Positions 5,752-14,080 of a stretch of DNA of 34,909 bases are shown here, one piece after another. The DNA is from BD2-11 clade cluster bacterium bin43 (lineage in GTDB: Bacteria > Gemmatimonadota > Gemmatimonadetes > Longimicrobiales > Gaopeijiaceae): assembly GCA_002238605.1 (NCBI GenBank), contig MPMR01000036.1, positions 1-34,909 of the forward strand. The letters run 5' to 3'. Every line of letters starts with the position of its first letter. The stretch's first letter is position 1. The notes under the pieces were generated by a model. The model was not told the origin of the DNA, did not search any database, and was given only the letters and a program-made list of their open reading frames with translations. Made by a program: the position numbers and the translations under genes.

Positions 5752-6447
5752 ATGTCCCGCCACAGCGTAACGCTCGCCCTTGTCATGATTCCGGTGCTAT
5801 CGGCCGGCTGTGGGGGTGGCGACGCGCCAGAACCTGAACCCGCCGCCAGGGAGTCCATCGAGGCCATGGGCGATATGGGTGCCGCAGGTGCAATGGCCGC
5901 CCTCTCCAACCCCAACCTCGCCACTGAAGACGAGCTGACCACGGTACCGGGGGTCACGGCCGAGGTTGCCGCGGCGGTTGTCGGCGGACGGCCCTACCTG
6001 CGCGCGGCGGATCTGCACGCCGTGCTGGCCGGGACGATCGGAGAAGAGGCGGCACTGGCGGCTTACGGTGCACTCTGGCTGCCGATCAACCTCAACGACG
6101 TGACGAACGACGAAATCCTCCTGATTCCGGGTGTGGGGGATCGGATGGCCCACGAGTTCGAAGAGTACCGTCCATACGTGGACATGGGCGAGTTCCGCAT
6201 GGAGATCGGCAAGTACGTGGACGAGGACGAGGTGGAGCGGCTCGCGCGCTACGTGTACGTCCCGATCGACCTGAACAGCGCCACCCGCGAAGAGATCATG
6301 GCGGTTCCGGGGATGAGCGAACGCATGGCTCACGAGTTCGAGGAGTACCGCCCGTACACCGACCTGGACCAGTTCCGGCGCGAGATCGGGAAGTATGTGG
6401 ACGAGAACGAGGTCGCGCGTTTCGAGCGCTACGTGACGTTGAACTAG
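5752..6447 (+). CDS. Helix-hairpin-helix repeat lipoprotein
   Basis: This 231-residue protein starts with a lipoprotein signal (hydrophobic ALVMIPV, then L-S-A-G-Cys20), so it should be anchored in a membrane facing the periplasm. The mature part has about three ComEA-like helix-hairpin-helix units, each with a P-G-V/M turn: TTVPGVTAEVA, LLIPGVGDRMA and MAVPGMSERMA. The last two form a near-identical tandem duplication of 60 residues (HEFEEYRPY and IGKYVDE recur). HhH units usually bind DNA backbone, but in exported proteins the role is unclear. GGAGG at 5743-5747 supports the start. A Fur-box-like site upstream and the PepSY gene 55 bp downstream suggest iron-related control. Confidence 0.8.
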   Translation: MSRHSVTLALVMIPVLSAGCGGGDAPEPEPAARESIEAMGDMGAAGAMAALSNPNLATEDELTTVPGVTAEVAAAVVGGRPYLRAADLHAVLAGTIGEEAALAAYGALWLPINLNDVTNDEILLIPGVGDRMAHEFEEYRPYVDMGEFRMEIGKYVDEDEVERLARYVYVPIDLNSATREEIMAVPGMSERMAHEFEEYRPYTDLDQFRREIGKYVDENEVARFERYVTLN

Positions 6448-6502
6448 GCGGACAGGGCCGCGCGCGGGCGCGGGCTTCGTCGGCCCCGGCGGTGTCAAGG
6501 CG

Positions 6503-7651
6503 ATGATCCGGGCAACCATCTTCTGGCTGCACCTCACCGTGGCCGCGGCCGCCGGGCTGGTCATCCTGATGTTGGCGGTGACGGGCGTAGTCCTGTCGCT
6601 GGAAGAGACGGTGGCCGGGCTTGCGGAGCGACGGTACTTCGTGGCCGCGCCGGAAGGTGCGGAACGGCTGCCACCGGAGGAGATCGCGGGGGCGGCGGGG
6701 TTCACGGCGACTTCGATGAGCTACCGGTCGGATCCGCGCGCGCCCGTGCGCGTCCATGAGGGACAGGACCGGTACGCCCGCGTCAATCCGTACACCGGGC
6801 AGGTGCTGACAACGGGACCGGGCGGACTCGAGCGGTTCTTCGAAGGCGTTCACAACTGGCACCGCTGGTTCAACGTCTCGCGAGGCTCGGTCCGGCGTGC
6901 CCGGGCGGTGACGGGGGCGGTCAACGTGGCCTTCCTCTTTCTGCTGCTTACCGGACCGATCCTGTGGCTTCCGCGGCCCGTCACCCGGCGGTCGCTCGCC
7001 AACGTGATCCTTTTCCGTCCCAGGGCGGCGGGCGCCTCGCGCGACCTCAATTGGCACCAGGTGGTGGGGATCTGGTCGGTCCTGCCCCTGGCCGTGATCG
7101 CGGCAACGGGGGTCGCCACGTCGTATCCGGCCGTGGGCGATCGCGTTTATCCGATGGTGGGGAACGCAGTGTCCACCGGTGCATGGGCGGTTGGGCCGGC
7201 GTCCGAAGAGGTGGGACCTGGGGGAGCGTTGATTTCGGAGGACTCCGCTCGTGGGCCGGACGCGGACCTGAGGGCCGTGCTCGCAACCGCCGAGGCATGG
7301 GCGCCGGGGTGGCGGACCTTGATCCTGAACGTGCCGCGCCCCGAGGACAGTGAGGTCCGCGTCGAGCTGCAGGAGGGCCGAGCAGGCCAGCCCCACAGGA
7401 CCGGCTTTCTCACCCTGGACGCCGCCTCCGGAGCCGCGCGCGCATGGGAGTCCTTCGCCGACCACACGCCCGCACGGCGCGCACAACAGTTCCTGCGGTA
7501 CGCGCACACGGGAGAGTACTGGGGGCTCGGGGGCCAGCTGTTGGCCGGACTCTTCTCGTTGGCGGCCGCCCTGATGGTGTGGACCGGCCTTTCCCTGGCG
7601 GTGCGCCGGCTGAGACGCTTCGTCAGGTTCCGGCGGGCAGCGCGGGGATAG
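6503..7651 (+). CDS. PepSY-associated transmembrane protein (probable ferric reductase type)
   Basis: The 382-residue protein has the layout of the PepSY-TM family. TM1 is at residues 5-32, followed by a large periplasmic PepSY-like region. TM2 is at about 138-157, TM3 at about 183-207, a second periplasmic region follows, and TM4 is at about 346-367, before a basic cytoplasmic tail. Histidines typical of haem ligation stand in or beside helices: H10, the HNWHRW motif near 117, NWHQ before TM3 and YAHTGEYWG before TM4. Family members are placed with TonB-dependent siderophore receptors and are thought to reduce or release iron. It shares direction with the upstream HhH lipoprotein and probably its Fur-type control. 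Its 3' end overlaps the convergent neighbour by 29 bp. Confidence 0.82.
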   Translation: MIRATIFWLHLTVAAAAGLVILMLAVTGVVLSLEETVAGLAERRYFVAAPEGAERLPPEEIAGAAGFTATSMSYRSDPRAPVRVHEGQDRYARVNPYTGQVLTTGPGGLERFFEGVHNWHRWFNVSRGSVRRARAVTGAVNVAFLFLLLTGPILWLPRPVTRRSLANVILFRPRAAGASRDLNWHQVVGIWSVLPLAVIAATGVATSYPAVGDRVYPMVGNAVSTGAWAVGPASEEVGPGGALISEDSARGPDADLRAVLATAEAWAPGWRTLILNVPRPEDSEVRVELQEGRAGQPHRTGFLTLDAASGAARAWESFADHTPARRAQQFLRYAHTGEYWGLGGQLLAGLFSLAAALMVWTGLSLAVRRLRRFVRFRRAARG

Positions 7652-8573
7652 GAGATGGGACCCCGCGCGAGAAACCTCCACCGGTCTCGATGTCGACGGC
7701 TATCGATCCGATCAGGTTCCCGATCGCCTTCTCCCCGCGGCGCAACGCGTATCGATACAACCCGCGCCAGCCCAGCGCGGTCAGCCAGCCGACCGCTGCT
7801 CCGCTAGCAAGGAAGCCCAATACCGCCGCACCCGCTGCGATACCCCCGATCCCGAGGGCGGCGGCCGCGCCCGCTCCCGCAAAGGCGCCACCGACGCCGC
7901 TCAACGACCCGGCCAACCCCGAGAAGCTGCCCCCGACCCACATATTGAGCTTGTGGCTGTGGATCAGGCTCCCGCGCACGGTCAACTCGGTCGCAGGCGG
8001 ATCGGTGTCCAGGCGCCGGAGGCTGAAGAGCAGCTGCTTGAGGTCGATCCAGGCCATCTCGTACGCGAACGACTGATCTCCCAGGGTTGACAGGTATGCA
8101 GGCACCTTGAAGACCAGCACGCCCCCGTCGAGGGGATCGGCTCCGTGCTGATCGATAATGCTCAGGCGAAACGGGTTCTCCGGAAGGATCCTTTGCATGG
8201 CGCCGTAGACCTCCTCCGCCGGTGCATGGATCACCCGGGAGACCTCCAGCGCGAGCGGCGGTTGGCCCAGGAAACGGGCTGCCATCGCCGACGGCCGGGC
8301 CTCGGCTCCCTCAACAAGGGCCCGACTGCGAGCCTCCGCGACCGCACCATCAACGAACTCCGGCGAGATTCCGGCTTCTTCGGCAGCAGCCCGGACATCC
8401 GCCAGGCGGTACCCTTCGACCTCCGCCGTGTCGGAGTCTGAGGGATGCCCCCTCGGAGCCAGCTGCCGCGAACGCTCCTCGAGGCGACGAGCGGCCTCGG
8501 CCTGCAACTCGGCCGCACGGTGCCAGAGTGCGCGTGCCTCCTCTTCGGAGATGCGGGTTTCGTCCCGGCTCAT
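7623..8573 (-). CDS. Membrane protein of unknown function with N-terminal helical domain
   Basis: The 316-residue protein has three visible parts. The N-terminus (ISEEEARALWHRAAELQAEA then GYRLADVRAAAEEAGISPEF) is a helical domain with two short acidic/amphipathic motifs. The middle (about 95-205) is a soluble alpha/beta-like region that could be START/SRPBCC-type. Then come two Gly/Ala-rich membrane segments (SGVGGAFAGAGAAAALGIGG and AAGAAVLGFLASGAAVGWL) and a short basic tail. No catalytic motif was seen. The start at 8573 (MSRDETR) avoids overlap. An alternative ATG at 8609 would overlap the upstream Fe-S gene by 11 bp and has GGTGG directly before it. It is last in the minus-strand operon with the Fe-S and flavin proteins. 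Confidence 0.65.
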   Translation of the reverse strand: MSRDETRISEEEARALWHRAAELQAEAARRLEERSRQLAPRGHPSDSDTAEVEGYRLADVRAAAEEAGISPEFVDGAVAEARSRALVEGAEARPSAMAARFLGQPPLALEVSRVIHAPAEEVYGAMQRILPENPFRLSIIDQHGADPLDGGVLVFKVPAYLSTLGDQSFAYEMAWIDLKQLLFSLRRLDTDPPATELTVRGSLIHSHKLNMWVGGSFSGLAGSLSGVGGAFAGAGAAAALGIGGIAAGAAVLGFLASGAAVGWLTALGWRGLYRYALRRGEKAIGNLIGSIAVDIETGGGFSRGVPSPIPALPAGT

Positions 8574-8598
8574 GGAGCGGCCGCGCCGGGTCGTGCCA

Positions 8599-9795
8599 TC
8601 ACGCGGCATTCCACCAGCGGGACGGTCTCAGTCGCTCGCCGCGTCCACTGACGCGGTCGAGCCAGAGCGCGAGTCGCCTGAGCCGCGTGCCTGCCAGCCA
8701 TCGCCACACTCGACTCCAGGGGTGGCGATAGTCGCGGTTGTATGGGCAGACGCGCACGCAGATCGAGCAGTCGGTGTTCTGGTTGGCCCAGAAGCGGAAG
8801 CACTTCTCGGCATCCGTGGTCCATTTGCGGATGCCCTGGATGTTCGACCGATTGTGGACCACGGTGGAAGGTTCGCCGTCGTCGATGGCCTTGGCGGGGC
8901 AGCCGTTCGTGCATGCGCGGCAGATGTCGCACGTCTCCTGCACGCCGAATCGGACCGGCCGGTCGTGGGCGAGCGGCATGTCGGTGAAGACCTTGCCGAG
9001 CCGGACCCGGGGACCGTACTCGCGGGTGATGAGGAGCCCGTGGCGTCCGTACTCGCCCAGCCCGGCCTTGATGGCGAGCGGGATGGCCAGTGCCGAGTCG
9101 TTCATGCTGGCCACGGCCTGGTAGCCGAGATTGGTGATGTACTGCGCGATCGCCAGCAGCACGATGGTATCCCGGGAGTAGGTGGCTCCCGTCGCGGCGC
9201 CGCTCAGCGCGGAGGGCGCCGTGCGCAGAAGTTCCCGGTCCATGGATTGCGCGATGACGATCACGTTTCCGAGATCGGTGGAGATCTCCTGCGGCTTCTC
9301 GTGCTCGTTCTCGCGGCTGTAGGCATGCGTGTAGAGCCACCGCTCGTCGTTGCCGGTGATCCCCACCAGGTCGGCGCCCAGGGTCTTCGCGGCGTGCTTG
9401 ATCTCGCGCGCCGCCTCCTCGGGAGAGGCGACCGGCAGCGCGCTGCCCGGGCCGTCCCGAACGACGGTGTACGGATCCAGGAAGCCCTCGCGGCGGTCGT
9501 CGCCGTCACGCAGCTCGGCGAAGATGTCCGTGACATGCCAGGACGCGTTGCGCAACGCGTAGTCACGCTGGGTGAAGCCGTCGACGGAGCGCCAGGTCAG
9601 CTTCGGCGTGCGATACGTCTCGTAGAACATGTCCGAGCGGTCCGTCCGCACCTCCGCATCCCAGAACGAGCGGCAGAAGATGTCGTCCCTCTGCGAGAAG
9701 CGCCGAAAATCCTCTCCGATGTCGAAGTCGGCTTCTTCGTCCGTGACGCCGGATCCGCCGTCTTCCGCGCAACCCGGGTCGGTTGAGTCGTCCAT
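8599..9795 (-). CDS. Reductive-dehalogenase-like Fe-S protein
   Basis: This 398-residue protein is similar to the reductive dehalogenase/epoxyqueuosine reductase superfamily. The region AIKAGLGEYGRHGLLITREY then GPRVRLGKVFTDMPL is the conserved corrinoid-side segment of RdhA-like proteins. Two 4Fe-4S sites follow: CDICRACTNGCP near residues 287-298, and a second set with CSICVRVCP near 343-351 plus an upstream Cys (EKCFRFW). Unlike respiratory RdhA it has no Tat signal, so it probably works in the cytoplasm. Family members use cobalamin and electrons from Fe-S clusters to remove halide or reduce epoxide-like substrates. The substrate here is unknown. The start at 9795 lies 4 bp after the stop of the flavoprotein gene, so co-translation is likely. 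Confidence 0.8.
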   Translation of the reverse strand: MDDSTDPGCAEDGGSGVTDEEADFDIGEDFRRFSQRDDIFCRSFWDAEVRTDRSDMFYETYRTPKLTWRSVDGFTQRDYALRNASWHVTDIFAELRDGDDRREGFLDPYTVVRDGPGSALPVASPEEAAREIKHAAKTLGADLVGITGNDERWLYTHAYSRENEHEKPQEISTDLGNVIVIAQSMDRELLRTAPSALSGAATGATYSRDTIVLLAIAQYITNLGYQAVASMNDSALAIPLAIKAGLGEYGRHGLLITREYGPRVRLGKVFTDMPLAHDRPVRFGVQETCDICRACTNGCPAKAIDDGEPSTVVHNRSNIQGIRKWTTDAEKCFRFWANQNTDCSICVRVCPYNRDYRHPWSRVWRWLAGTRLRRLALWLDRVSGRGERLRPSRWWNAA

Positions 9796-9799
9796 CCGG

Positions 9800-11800
9800 T
9801 CAGCTCATCCCGTCGGCGCCGGTGGTCCGGGTCCGGGCGCGGCTTCGAACGACCAGCTGCTCGCGGGCCGCTCGATGCGCCTCGTCGATGGCCGCGTCCG
9901 TGTGCGGGGTGGCGGCGGCATCGGAGTTCGCGATCGAGATCCGTCCGAATCGACGCCTGCCGATCACGCACGGCCGATCGTCGGGGGCGAAGAGCGCCCA
10001 TTCGATGGGATCGTTCAGGGTGTCGTAGCTGTAGGCGTAGCCGTGCGGCCAGCGATTCACGGTGATCGCCTCGATGTCGCGCGCCGGGTCGAAGCCCCCG
10101 TCCGCGAGCATGCGGCCGAGCTGATCCCTGATCTTGCGCTCGAAGGTCTCGAAGGTCGTCTCCAGGAGATCCGCCCTTCCGATGCGGTGCTGCTCCTTCT
10201 TCGGCAGACCGGGAGCGCAGGGGGTCCGCGTCATGTGCAGGACCATCGGCCCGTCGGGCGATCGGGAGGGGCGGTAGTCGCCCAGCGGCACCGACCGGCC
10301 CAGGTTGACGCCGGTGTGGTACATCCCCGGAGAACTCGCCCTTGAGATGCCCAGGTTCGTGAAGGCGGTCCACCGGCGGACGAGCACGCTCGTGTAGACA
10401 AGCGGCATCTTGACGCCGTACATGAGCGCCGCCCGCTGCGCTTCGGGCATCTCCGGCACGAGGTGCGGGATGACCCGGTTGTAGCACGCCATCACGCAGT
10501 GATCCGCCCGGACCTTCTCGGCCCTGTCCCCCCGCACGTAGGTGACCTCGACCTGGCGGGCCGCGTCGGGATCGCCCAGGTGGCGGGCGGATACGACCGT
10601 GCTGTTGAGTCGGATGCGGGCGTCGGAGCCCTCCCGGTCGAGCCGCTCGTACGCGAGCCGTGACGTGATCGAGTCCTCGAGCGTGGACCCCGGAAGCGCG
10701 TCGGGGATCATGGCCCGGACCAGCAGCCGGGCCAGCGTCGCGTTCCCGTCCGGAAGATCGATGGTGGGTCCTCCTCCCCATTCGCGCTCGCGGCCGTGTT
10801 GTCCTCCCCCGATATGCGTGAGGGGCCCCACCGGCGAGAACGGCTCGAGATTCATCCCCTGGAATCCGGGATAGCCCTCGGCCCATGCGTAAAGAGCGGG
10901 ATAGGCGTCGATGCCCACGCAGAAGAGCCCCTTGGGGCCGTCGTCGTAGAAGGGGATGACGTCGGGGTGCACCTTTGCGAGGTCGAGGAGGAAATCGCGG
11001 TAGCTCATCCTGGCCAGCCGCTCCTTCTTCTCCCAGTCCGGGAGTCCCGGCATGTGGTCGGGATTCGCGCTCTCGTCGTTGAGCCTCGCGATATCCCTGC
11101 GGGCGTCCGCGGAGAGCGGGGTCCGGGCGAGCCAGTCGGCCCAGTCGATGTCCGCGTTGCGTCCGGGCCGCCCCTGCACCAGCCGATCCTCGCCGAACAC
11201 CTCCCTCGCGAAGAAGGTGGCGCTGCCGAGCCCCAGCGAACGGTAGAACTCCCGGCTTCCCGCGCCTGCCGCCTGCGCCCTGTCCAGGTCCAGGCCAACC
11301 GCGGCGAGCAGCGTCCGCGAGACCGTGCTGTAGTGGTTCACGGACTCCAGGTTCGACGTCCCGCCGTTCAGGAGGAGCGTGCGGCCCCCGTAGCTGAACT
11401 CGTTCCGCTTGGCGTGACCCCCGAAGTCGTCGTGGTTGTCGAGAACCAGCACGCGCGCGCCCGGCCCCGCCGACGTCAGGAAGAAGTACGCCGCCGAGAG
11501 TCCGCTCAGCCCCGCGCCGACCACCACGAGGTCGTAGCTCTCGCGCGTGTCGGCGGCGGTCCAGGTGATCCCGTCCCGTAGCTGGTGGGCCACCTCGAAA
11601 GAGCCCGGATGGCTCCCGCGCATCCCCGTCAGAGCAGGCGGATAGTATTCCTGTGGGCCGCGGAACGGCCGGCCATCAAGGGCCGACAGCCATCCCGGCG
11701 CAAGGAGGGAGCCCGTCACGGCAACCCCCACGCCGTTGATGAAGTCGCGTCGGGCGATGTCCCGGTGCATGCCGAGATCGCGATCCTCACTGGTGGACAT
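9800..11800 (-). CDS. Tat-exported FAD-dependent amine-oxidase-like protein (spermidine dehydrogenase type)
   Basis: The chosen start at 11800 has GGAGAGG three bases upstream and gives 666 residues. The N-terminus has a twin-arginine signal (RRDFINGV then GVAVTGSLL), so the folded, FAD-loaded enzyme should be exported. The dinucleotide-binding motif VVVGAGLSGLSAAYFF follows at about residue 83. LDNHDDFGGHAKRNEF is the typical second FAD contact of this group. The C-terminus WPHGYAYSYDTLND and later FGRISIANSDAAAT closes the FAD site. Layout and length resemble periplasmic spermidine dehydrogenase-like proteins, but substrate is not provable from sequence. It leads the minus-strand operon and is divergent from a PQQ dehydrogenase, which suggests an exported oxidation module. 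Confidence 0.78.
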   Translation of the reverse strand: MSTSEDRDLGMHRDIARRDFINGVGVAVTGSLLAPGWLSALDGRPFRGPQEYYPPALTGMRGSHPGSFEVAHQLRDGITWTAADTRESYDLVVVGAGLSGLSAAYFFLTSAGPGARVLVLDNHDDFGGHAKRNEFSYGGRTLLLNGGTSNLESVNHYSTVSRTLLAAVGLDLDRAQAAGAGSREFYRSLGLGSATFFAREVFGEDRLVQGRPGRNADIDWADWLARTPLSADARRDIARLNDESANPDHMPGLPDWEKKERLARMSYRDFLLDLAKVHPDVIPFYDDGPKGLFCVGIDAYPALYAWAEGYPGFQGMNLEPFSPVGPLTHIGGGQHGREREWGGGPTIDLPDGNATLARLLVRAMIPDALPGSTLEDSITSRLAYERLDREGSDARIRLNSTVVSARHLGDPDAARQVEVTYVRGDRAEKVRADHCVMACYNRVIPHLVPEMPEAQRAALMYGVKMPLVYTSVLVRRWTAFTNLGISRASSPGMYHTGVNLGRSVPLGDYRPSRSPDGPMVLHMTRTPCAPGLPKKEQHRIGRADLLETTFETFERKIRDQLGRMLADGGFDPARDIEAITVNRWPHGYAYSYDTLNDPIEWALFAPDDRPCVIGRRRFGRISIANSDAAATPHTDAAIDEAHRAAREQLVVRSRARTRTTGADGMS

Positions 11801-11839
11801 GGCCTCTCCGATTCCTCGAGTCGCGCGGCATGGCGTGGA

Positions 11840-11872
11840 TCGCGAACGCTCCGTACTCCGTCCGGTTCGCGA
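11840..11872. promoter_or_regulatory. Inverted repeat between divergent dehydrogenase genes
   Basis: TCGCGAAC and GTTCGCGA form perfect 8-bp arms with a 17-bp spacer. They are centred in the 175-bp gap between the start of the flavoprotein gene (11800, minus) and the PQQ dehydrogenase gene (11976, plus). Position and symmetry fit a shared operator, but in such GC-rich DNA an 8-bp repeat can arise by chance. Confidence 0.35.
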
Positions 11873-11975
11873 GATGGCGGGCCTCACATGTAGGTTTCCT
11901 GCAAACTCCCCCGGCCCAATACCGGTGTCAAGCAAGCGATGGGCTGGTGGAAAACCGGAACCCGGGAGAGCGCTC

Positions 11976-13964
11976 ATGCCAGGTCGTCTGCGATGGATCG
12001 GAGCGAGCTCGCTCGCATGCATGGTGTGGCTCGGGGCCTGCGAGCCCCGTTTCGGCGGCGGGGGCGCCGACTCCGGCGGCGGGGACGGTGACTCCGGCGA
12101 CCGGGAGGCCGGCTCCGGCGACTGGGCCTACTTCGGCAGCGACAAGGCGTTCACGAGGTACTCGCCTCTCGATCAGATCACGCACGACAATGTCGGAGAC
12201 CTGGAGATCCTGTGGCGACGTCCCGCCGTCGATTCGGCCCTGACGGCCTCTTTCCCGGGTCTGGGGATCTCGGGCTATCTCAGGGCCACGCCGATCCTCA
12301 TCGACGGCGTGCTCTACGCGCCCAACGGTGTCGGTCTGGCCGAGGCCTTCGATCCGGCAACCGGAGAGACCCTCTGGATCCAGCAGCCGTTTCCGCAGAC
12401 GATCGAGGAGGCCCGCGGCCGGTCGTCACGGGGGATGGACTACTGGACCGACGGCTCCGACCGTCGCCTGATACACGTGCGCGGCGGATACCTCTACGCC
12501 CTGGACCCCGAGACCGGCCACGCCCGTCCCGATTTCGGCGACGGCGGTAGGGTCGCCCTGGTCCCGCCCTCGGCCCAACGGTTCAGCTGGAGTTCCGGTC
12601 CCATCGTCGTGAACGACGTCGTCGTGGTCGCGGGCACGCTGGACGGAGCGGGCGACTCGGGAATGCGCTGGAAGGGAAGCGCGCCCGAGAACCTGCGCGG
12701 ATACGACGTGCGCACCGGCGAGCTGCTCTGGACCTTCAACGTCGTGCCGCGCGAGGGCGAGTTCGGCGTCGACACCTGGGGCAACGAGTCGTGGCGGGAG
12801 TCGGGCGACCTCGGCGCATGGTGCTGCCTCAGCGCGGACGAGGAGCTCGGCTTCGTGTTCGTGCCCTTTTCGGCGCCGACCGCCGCCTACTACGGGGGCC
12901 ATCGTCCGGGTGACAACCTGTTCTCCAACAGCCTGGTGGCGATCGACGCCGCGACCGGGGAGCGGGCATGGCACTTCCAGATGGTGCACCACGACCTGTG
13001 GGAGTATGACACCGTGGGTCCGCCGACGCTGGGCGAGATCGTGGTGGACGGCCGCCGCATCGCGGCCGTCATGCAACCAGGCAAGACGGGCTTCCTGTAC
13101 GTCTTCGACCGCGTGACCGGCGAGCCGGTATGGCCGATCGAGGAGCGTCCCGTGCCCCAGTCCACGGTTCCGGGAGAACGCACCGCCGCTACGCAGCCGT
13201 TTCCGACCAAACCGGCGCCGTTCGCCAGGCACGGCATCACCCCTGACGACCTCATCGACTTCCCGGGGCTCGGCGAGCGCGCGCGCGCGGTCGCAGATTC
13301 GTTCGTCATCGGCCCGATCTTCACCCCGCCCTCGCTTGTAAGCGACGAGCCGGGCGGCAAGAAGGGAACGCTGATGGTGCCCGGGTCGTGGGGGGCCGGG
13401 AACTGGAACACCGGTGCGTTCGATCCCGAAACCGGCATGTACTACGCCTTCGCCCACACGATCCCGCGCGTGTACCGGCTCGTGAAGGCCACCGACCCGA
13501 CGTCGGAGATGGAGTACTGGAGCCCGAATCGGGACGCGCCCTACATCGACGGGCTGCCGATCACCAGGCCGCCATGGGGCCGGATCACGGCGATCGACAT
13601 GAACCGGGGCGAGCACGTCTGGGCGAAGGCGAATGGGGATGGCCCGAGGAATCACCCGGCCCTTCAGGGTGTGGAGGTCCCGCCCCTCGGTGTGGCGAGC
13701 CGGCCCGTGGCGCTCGTCACGAAGACGCTCCTGCTGATGGGCGAAGGAGGCCAGGGAGTATTCGGGGGCGTTCAGGCGAACATGTGGGGCAGGAGCTTCC
13801 GCGCCTACGACAAGGCCACCGGAGAGGTGGTCGCGGAGATCGAGCTGGACGCGGGTACGACGGGAGGCCCCATGTCGTACATGCACGACGGGAAGCAGTT
13901 CATCGTCGTGGCCATCGGCGGCAGGGACCATCCGCCGGAATTCGTCGCGCTCGGGCTTCCGTAG
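11976..13964 (+). CDS. PQQ-dependent dehydrogenase, lipoprotein form
   Basis: The start at ATG 11976 (GGGAG upstream) gives 662 residues. A lipobox L-G-A-Cys22 is followed by an unusual Gly/Asp/Ser-rich linker of about 25 residues, which should hold the enzyme away from the membrane. The rest is an eight-bladed quinoprotein propeller: repeated tryptophan-docking motifs (DPATGETLW, DAATGERAW, DRVTGEPVW), the opening SPLDQITHDNVGDLEILWRR, and adjacent cysteines C283-C284 in GAWCCLS, the vicinal disulfide next to PQQ in alcohol/glucose dehydrogenases. It oxidises an alcohol, aldose or similar substrate in the periplasm and passes electrons to quinone or cytochrome. Substrate is not determined. 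It is divergent from the Tat flavoprotein operon. Confidence 0.88.
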   Translation: MPGRLRWIGASSLACMVWLGACEPRFGGGGADSGGGDGDSGDREAGSGDWAYFGSDKAFTRYSPLDQITHDNVGDLEILWRRPAVDSALTASFPGLGISGYLRATPILIDGVLYAPNGVGLAEAFDPATGETLWIQQPFPQTIEEARGRSSRGMDYWTDGSDRRLIHVRGGYLYALDPETGHARPDFGDGGRVALVPPSAQRFSWSSGPIVVNDVVVVAGTLDGAGDSGMRWKGSAPENLRGYDVRTGELLWTFNVVPREGEFGVDTWGNESWRESGDLGAWCCLSADEELGFVFVPFSAPTAAYYGGHRPGDNLFSNSLVAIDAATGERAWHFQMVHHDLWEYDTVGPPTLGEIVVDGRRIAAVMQPGKTGFLYVFDRVTGEPVWPIEERPVPQSTVPGERTAATQPFPTKPAPFARHGITPDDLIDFPGLGERARAVADSFVIGPIFTPPSLVSDEPGGKKGTLMVPGSWGAGNWNTGAFDPETGMYYAFAHTIPRVYRLVKATDPTSEMEYWSPNRDAPYIDGLPITRPPWGRITAIDMNRGEHVWAKANGDGPRNHPALQGVEVPPLGVASRPVALVTKTLLLMGEGGQGVFGGVQANMWGRSFRAYDKATGEVVAEIELDAGTTGGPMSYMHDGKQFIVVAIGGRDHPPEFVALGLP

Positions 13965-13965
13965 G

Positions 13966-14049
13966 TTCGGTTTCCCGCCAGGAGAGCGTGTCGCCCGCAT
14001 CCACGACCCCGAAGGCAACCCGATCGAGCTTTGGGAACCCGCGTCGTGA
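13966..14049 (+). pseudogene. C-terminal remnant of a VOC (glyoxalase/bleomycin-resistance) protein
   Basis: Directly after the PQQ gene stop, a frame offset from it reads GFPPGERVARIHDPEGNPIE then LWEPAS and a TGA stop at 14047-14049. The phrase I-H-D-P-E-G-N-P-I-E-L-W-E-P is the standard C-terminal strand of vicinal-oxygen-chelate proteins, where the Glu is a metal ligand. No start codon or upstream VOC domain exists, because the sequence before it codes for the end of the PQQ enzyme. It is a left-over tail of about 28 codons, so a gene was replaced or deleted at this junction. Confidence 0.7.
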
Positions 14050-14080
14050 GATTCGAGCGAGTTCCGGGGCTTCTCTTCCC

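Noticed and set aside
7623-7651. 29-bp overlap of convergent genes as a possible annotation error
   Set aside because: Both reading frames keep plausible C-termini through the overlap, and short convergent overlaps are common in compact genomes.
12816-12830. Adjacent cysteines in the PQQ enzyme as an oddity
   Set aside because: A vicinal disulfide next to PQQ is normal for quinoprotein alcohol dehydrogenases and only supports the family call.
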